Shown in pieces: positions 61,630 through 64,000 of a stretch of 64,000 nt of DNA (positions are counted from its first letter, which is position 1; every line of letters begins with the position of its first letter). Source of the stretch: Paragordius varius (taxonomy: Eukaryota > Nematomorpha); contig OZ176058.1 in NCBI GenBank assembly GCA_964247055.1, positions 4,216,001 through 4,280,000 of the forward strand, read 5' to 3'. The notes under the pieces were generated by a model. That model was not told where the DNA came from. It saw nothing but the letters and a program-made list of their open reading frames with translations, and made no database searches. The translations under genes were made by a program, and so were the position numbers.

Positions 61630-62760
61630 ATATATAAATGCATCAGGATTATCATAGTGCTCTAGGTTTTGTTTACGACTGATAGAAAGTTGTTTGTATT
61701 TTTGTGGTAAATGCTGGATATCGAAACATCCCAATACTAGCGCACATTATGTCAAATAATTTTTTTGGTAAAAGTTAAATGCTTTGTACAAAAATATCAT
61801 TTAATCGTATGATATATTATATTTAGAAAGCAAAATAATTGTTCAATATATTTTTTTATAAGAAATGTGGGGCTCACCATAATTTTTCGCCCTTTAAATA
61901 CGCAATACTTACGAATACTAGGTTATGGCATCAAAAAACATATTTTTGAAAAAATGAAGACTGTTTAAAATTTAATTCTTAGCAATATTTGTTGAAGAGA
62001 ACTTCAAACGTTTTGGAAAACGGCATAACGCCTTAAGACAGGTATCGGCAACCTTTTTTGGGATCCGTTTTTAAAATAGAAAATTTTAGGAGGCCCTACG
62101 TTTGATAATATAAAAATTGTACTCTATAATATAATAGTTTATTAATAAAATGAAAAAAATTATTCTTAACAACATATTAACTTTATAATATTGTCACTAT
62201 GATTAAGCAATTTCGCACTCCATTTTAATTTTAAAAAAGATAACATCCATTTCCTTTAATACTATATTAGTTTATTTATTTTATCCATTTATTAAAAATT
62301 CAATGTCCTTTATGTTCTTCAAAATTCTTGATAATTTAATTTAATATCTGTTGCTTCGATTTCATTCAACCTCGTTCTGTATTTTGATTTAATATATTAA
62401 TCAAAAATTCTGATCTATAACAGTGAAACATGGTTGTCCCTTTGAGCATATTTATATAATTATATGAATATATAGTATTTGGTGAAATTAATAATTAAGT
62501 GCTAAATTTTCTAAAGTTGTCCTTATATATAGGCTGCGTTTCGGCAGGCTTACGGTTAAATTTTAATTTAATCATTAAATATTTTTATATGCTTTGGCAG
62601 GCTGTATAAAAACCACGGTGAGCCAAATTTGACTTACGAGCCCCAGGTTGCCGACCTCTGCTTTAAGATATTATAATGTTTAATTAGACGACAATATTAT
62701 ATTGGTTTAACATTGTTTGTTTTTGAAAATTGACGTCAAACCATGAATACAATATTGGAT
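61630..62760 (+). repeat. Dispersed repeat copy F, interrupted by a hAT element
   Basis: The tip ATGCATCAGGATTATCATAG begins near 61630. Family blocks follow: GCGCACATTATGTC, GTGGGGCTCACCATAATTTT and TCGCCCTTTAAATACG, then TTTTGGAAAACGGCATAACG with CCTTAAGA, which matches GGAAAAGGTATAAAAACGAT and TTAAGA in copy D. The match to copy D resumes across the hAT insertion at 62661. The outer end is approximate. Confidence 0.7.
62039..62660. mobile_element. hAT-type non-autonomous DNA transposon
   Basis: The left end reads CAGGTATCGGCAACCTTTTT. The right end, read on the minus strand, is CAGAGGTCGGCAACCTGGGG, so 14 of the first 16 bases match. The flanking 8-mers are CCTTAAGA (62031-62038) and CTTTAAGA (62661-62668), one mismatch apart. 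CAGRGGTCGGCAAC-type ends and an 8-bp target duplication are typical of hAT elements. It is 622 bp and AT-rich inside, with no transposase frame. It is inserted into a dispersed repeat copy whose uninterrupted relative carries a single TTTAAGA at the same point. Confidence 0.88.
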
Positions 62761-63089
62761 TATTCCAAATATATGATATAGTTCAGGAGCCAAAAAACCG
62801 CGGTCGACTTCGTGACCGCAAATTTTCAAACGTGACCGCATAAAAATTCTTAAAAAAATGTAAAAAATATTTTTGCATAGATTTTTATCCAATAATATTA
62901 TAATAAATTTTTGTAAATTTCTTATTATGTTTGAAAATATTTAGTTAAAAATATATATTTAACTAAGTTTTATTATTTTAATAAAATCATATGAATCTTT
63001 CGAATTTAAATCATTAATTTATCTTTAGACAGATTTCAAAAAATAGAAACTATTCCTATAGTGTTAAAAAATTCTAAGATATATCGTTA
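62761..63089. other. Spacer, nothing firmly recognised
   Basis: A GC-richer patch near 62790-62842 contains GTGACCGCA twice (ACTTCGTGACCGCAAATTTT and AACGTGACCGCATAAAAATT). I see no coding match. A minus-strand frame at 62707-62892 is not recognisable. Confidence 0.4.
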
Positions 63090-64000
63090 GAAAATGAATG
63101 GAAAACGATTATATTTTATAACGAAATGATAAATAGTTCGATATGCAGCTCAACAGTAGTTTACCTAAAAAAGCAAATGATTAAAGATATTTTACTAAGC
63201 CTCAAGTGAACTATCAAATTTTCAATTCAGCTATTTTTAATTAATCATTATGAATAGAACAGCTAATACTTACACACTGCATTGTGAAACACAACAAAAA
63301 TAAATATTCCATAATTGCAACTTTTAAAACAGAAACCCTAATAAACAACAATTTATTCAGGACGTAAAAATTTGGAGAGAAAATCCAAATAAAGCTTCTG
63401 AGGTCCTGTTCGAAAATTATGTTGCAAAAAGAACGTTATAATATCAATAAAAAGCTTATCCCTTTCTAGACACCCAATTATGCGGAGAGGTGAGAATAAA
63501 TCAAAATCTTACCGAAATTTTACATGAAAATATTATTTCTTGTTTATTTTTTTGCTTCGAATTGACAAGTCACCCACTATGTTGGTATTGCGCAATTATG
63601 CGTTTTTATATACATCTTATATGACATGTCAGCCTAGATGAGTTATTGACGGTCATACCTCTGCATGAATTTTTAAAATTATATTACAGTTTCTTGTATC
63701 CATAACAACCGACGGAGCTTCAACAATGATTGGATTAAACAATCGGTTCGTAGTTCTTTGCCGCAAATCTCATATAACATTACCAGATTTATGGATTTTT
63801 ATTCCATACATATTCAGGTTTTATGTTCTACAATTATTAAATATTAGCACAAAATGGATATGCTTTGCTTGAAAATAGTAAAAGTTTTTTTTTATTTACA
63901 ATGTGCATTTTTTTGAGCATATCGCATCAAAAAGCAAGATCAAGAAGCGAATTAAGAACTTTTTATTGTGGATATGAATAAAAAATAGATATGTTTGTAG
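63090..64000 (+). pseudogene. Decayed hAT transposase (runs off the window)
   Basis: Pieces in three frames follow the order of hAT transposases of the type also seen in GTF2IRD2- and ZBED5-like proteins. A BED-like start comes first (ENEWKTIIFYNEM, then LHCETQQ). QQFIQDVKIW and NKASEVLFENYVAKR follow, then LSRHPIMRR with INQNLTEILHEN, then VSLDELLTVIPLHEFLK near 63627-63680. ITTDGASTMIGLNNRFVVLC begins near 63699 and is the conserved TDGAxxMxG block. A HIASKSKIKKRIKNF end near 63918 is a possible match to the helical region after it. Several stops and frameshifts separate the pieces, so it is inactive. The C-terminal dimerisation region would lie beyond the window. It may be a relative of the enzyme that moved the small hAT element at 62039, but their ends cannot be compared here. 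Confidence 0.78.

Overview
The window looks like nuclear DNA of an AT-rich invertebrate animal. The evidence is a decayed multi-exon tyrosine kinase (an animal-type family), a decayed exon-containing copy of the proteasome lid subunit PSMD7/Rpn8, short introns with GT/AG borders, and eukaryotic DNA transposons of the hAT and CACTA superfamilies. The species cannot be named from the sequence. No intact gene of known function, tRNA, rRNA, CRISPR array or retrovirus-like element was recognised.

Positions 1-47505 are one uninterrupted satellite array that runs off the left edge. Its monomer is about 82 bp and is built from a roughly 20.5-bp motif centred on CAACAATCAAA. Monomers come in a few sequence types. 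These are arranged in domains with different higher-order periods: irregular (1-9.8 kb), about 4.1-4.4 kb (9.8-17.4 kb), about 6.7-7.1 kb (18.5-32.6 kb), about 2 kb (33.5-35.5 kb), 3208 bp (36.4-41.6 kb), and a diverged edge (41.6-47.5 kb). All short ORFs in the array are repeat read-through.

Positions 47506-64000 are AT-rich non-satellite DNA, a graveyard of host gene remains and transposons. On the plus strand, 48291-50203 holds a tyrosine kinase pseudogene with five recognisable exons, and the last four keep phase-compatible splice borders. Converging on it from the minus strand, 50268-52127 holds three exon blocks of a PSMD7 pseudogene, split by a fold-back repeat (50890-51842). A dispersed repeat family with the tip ATCAGGATTATCA is present in seven copies. 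A CACTA-type non-autonomous element with a TTA target duplication lies at 54230-55348. A hAT-type non-autonomous element with 8-bp duplications (62039-62660) sits inside one of the dispersed repeats, and a decayed hAT transposase (63090-64000) runs off the right edge.

The best candidate for something undescribed is at 57129-59390. Two copies of an unrecognised basic coding exon face away from each other as an inverted repeat. They differ by in-frame 3-nt indels, and the left copy is bracketed by a perfect 45-bp direct repeat. A third exon-like ORF lies between them. The window shows decay and duplication rather than a working pathway.
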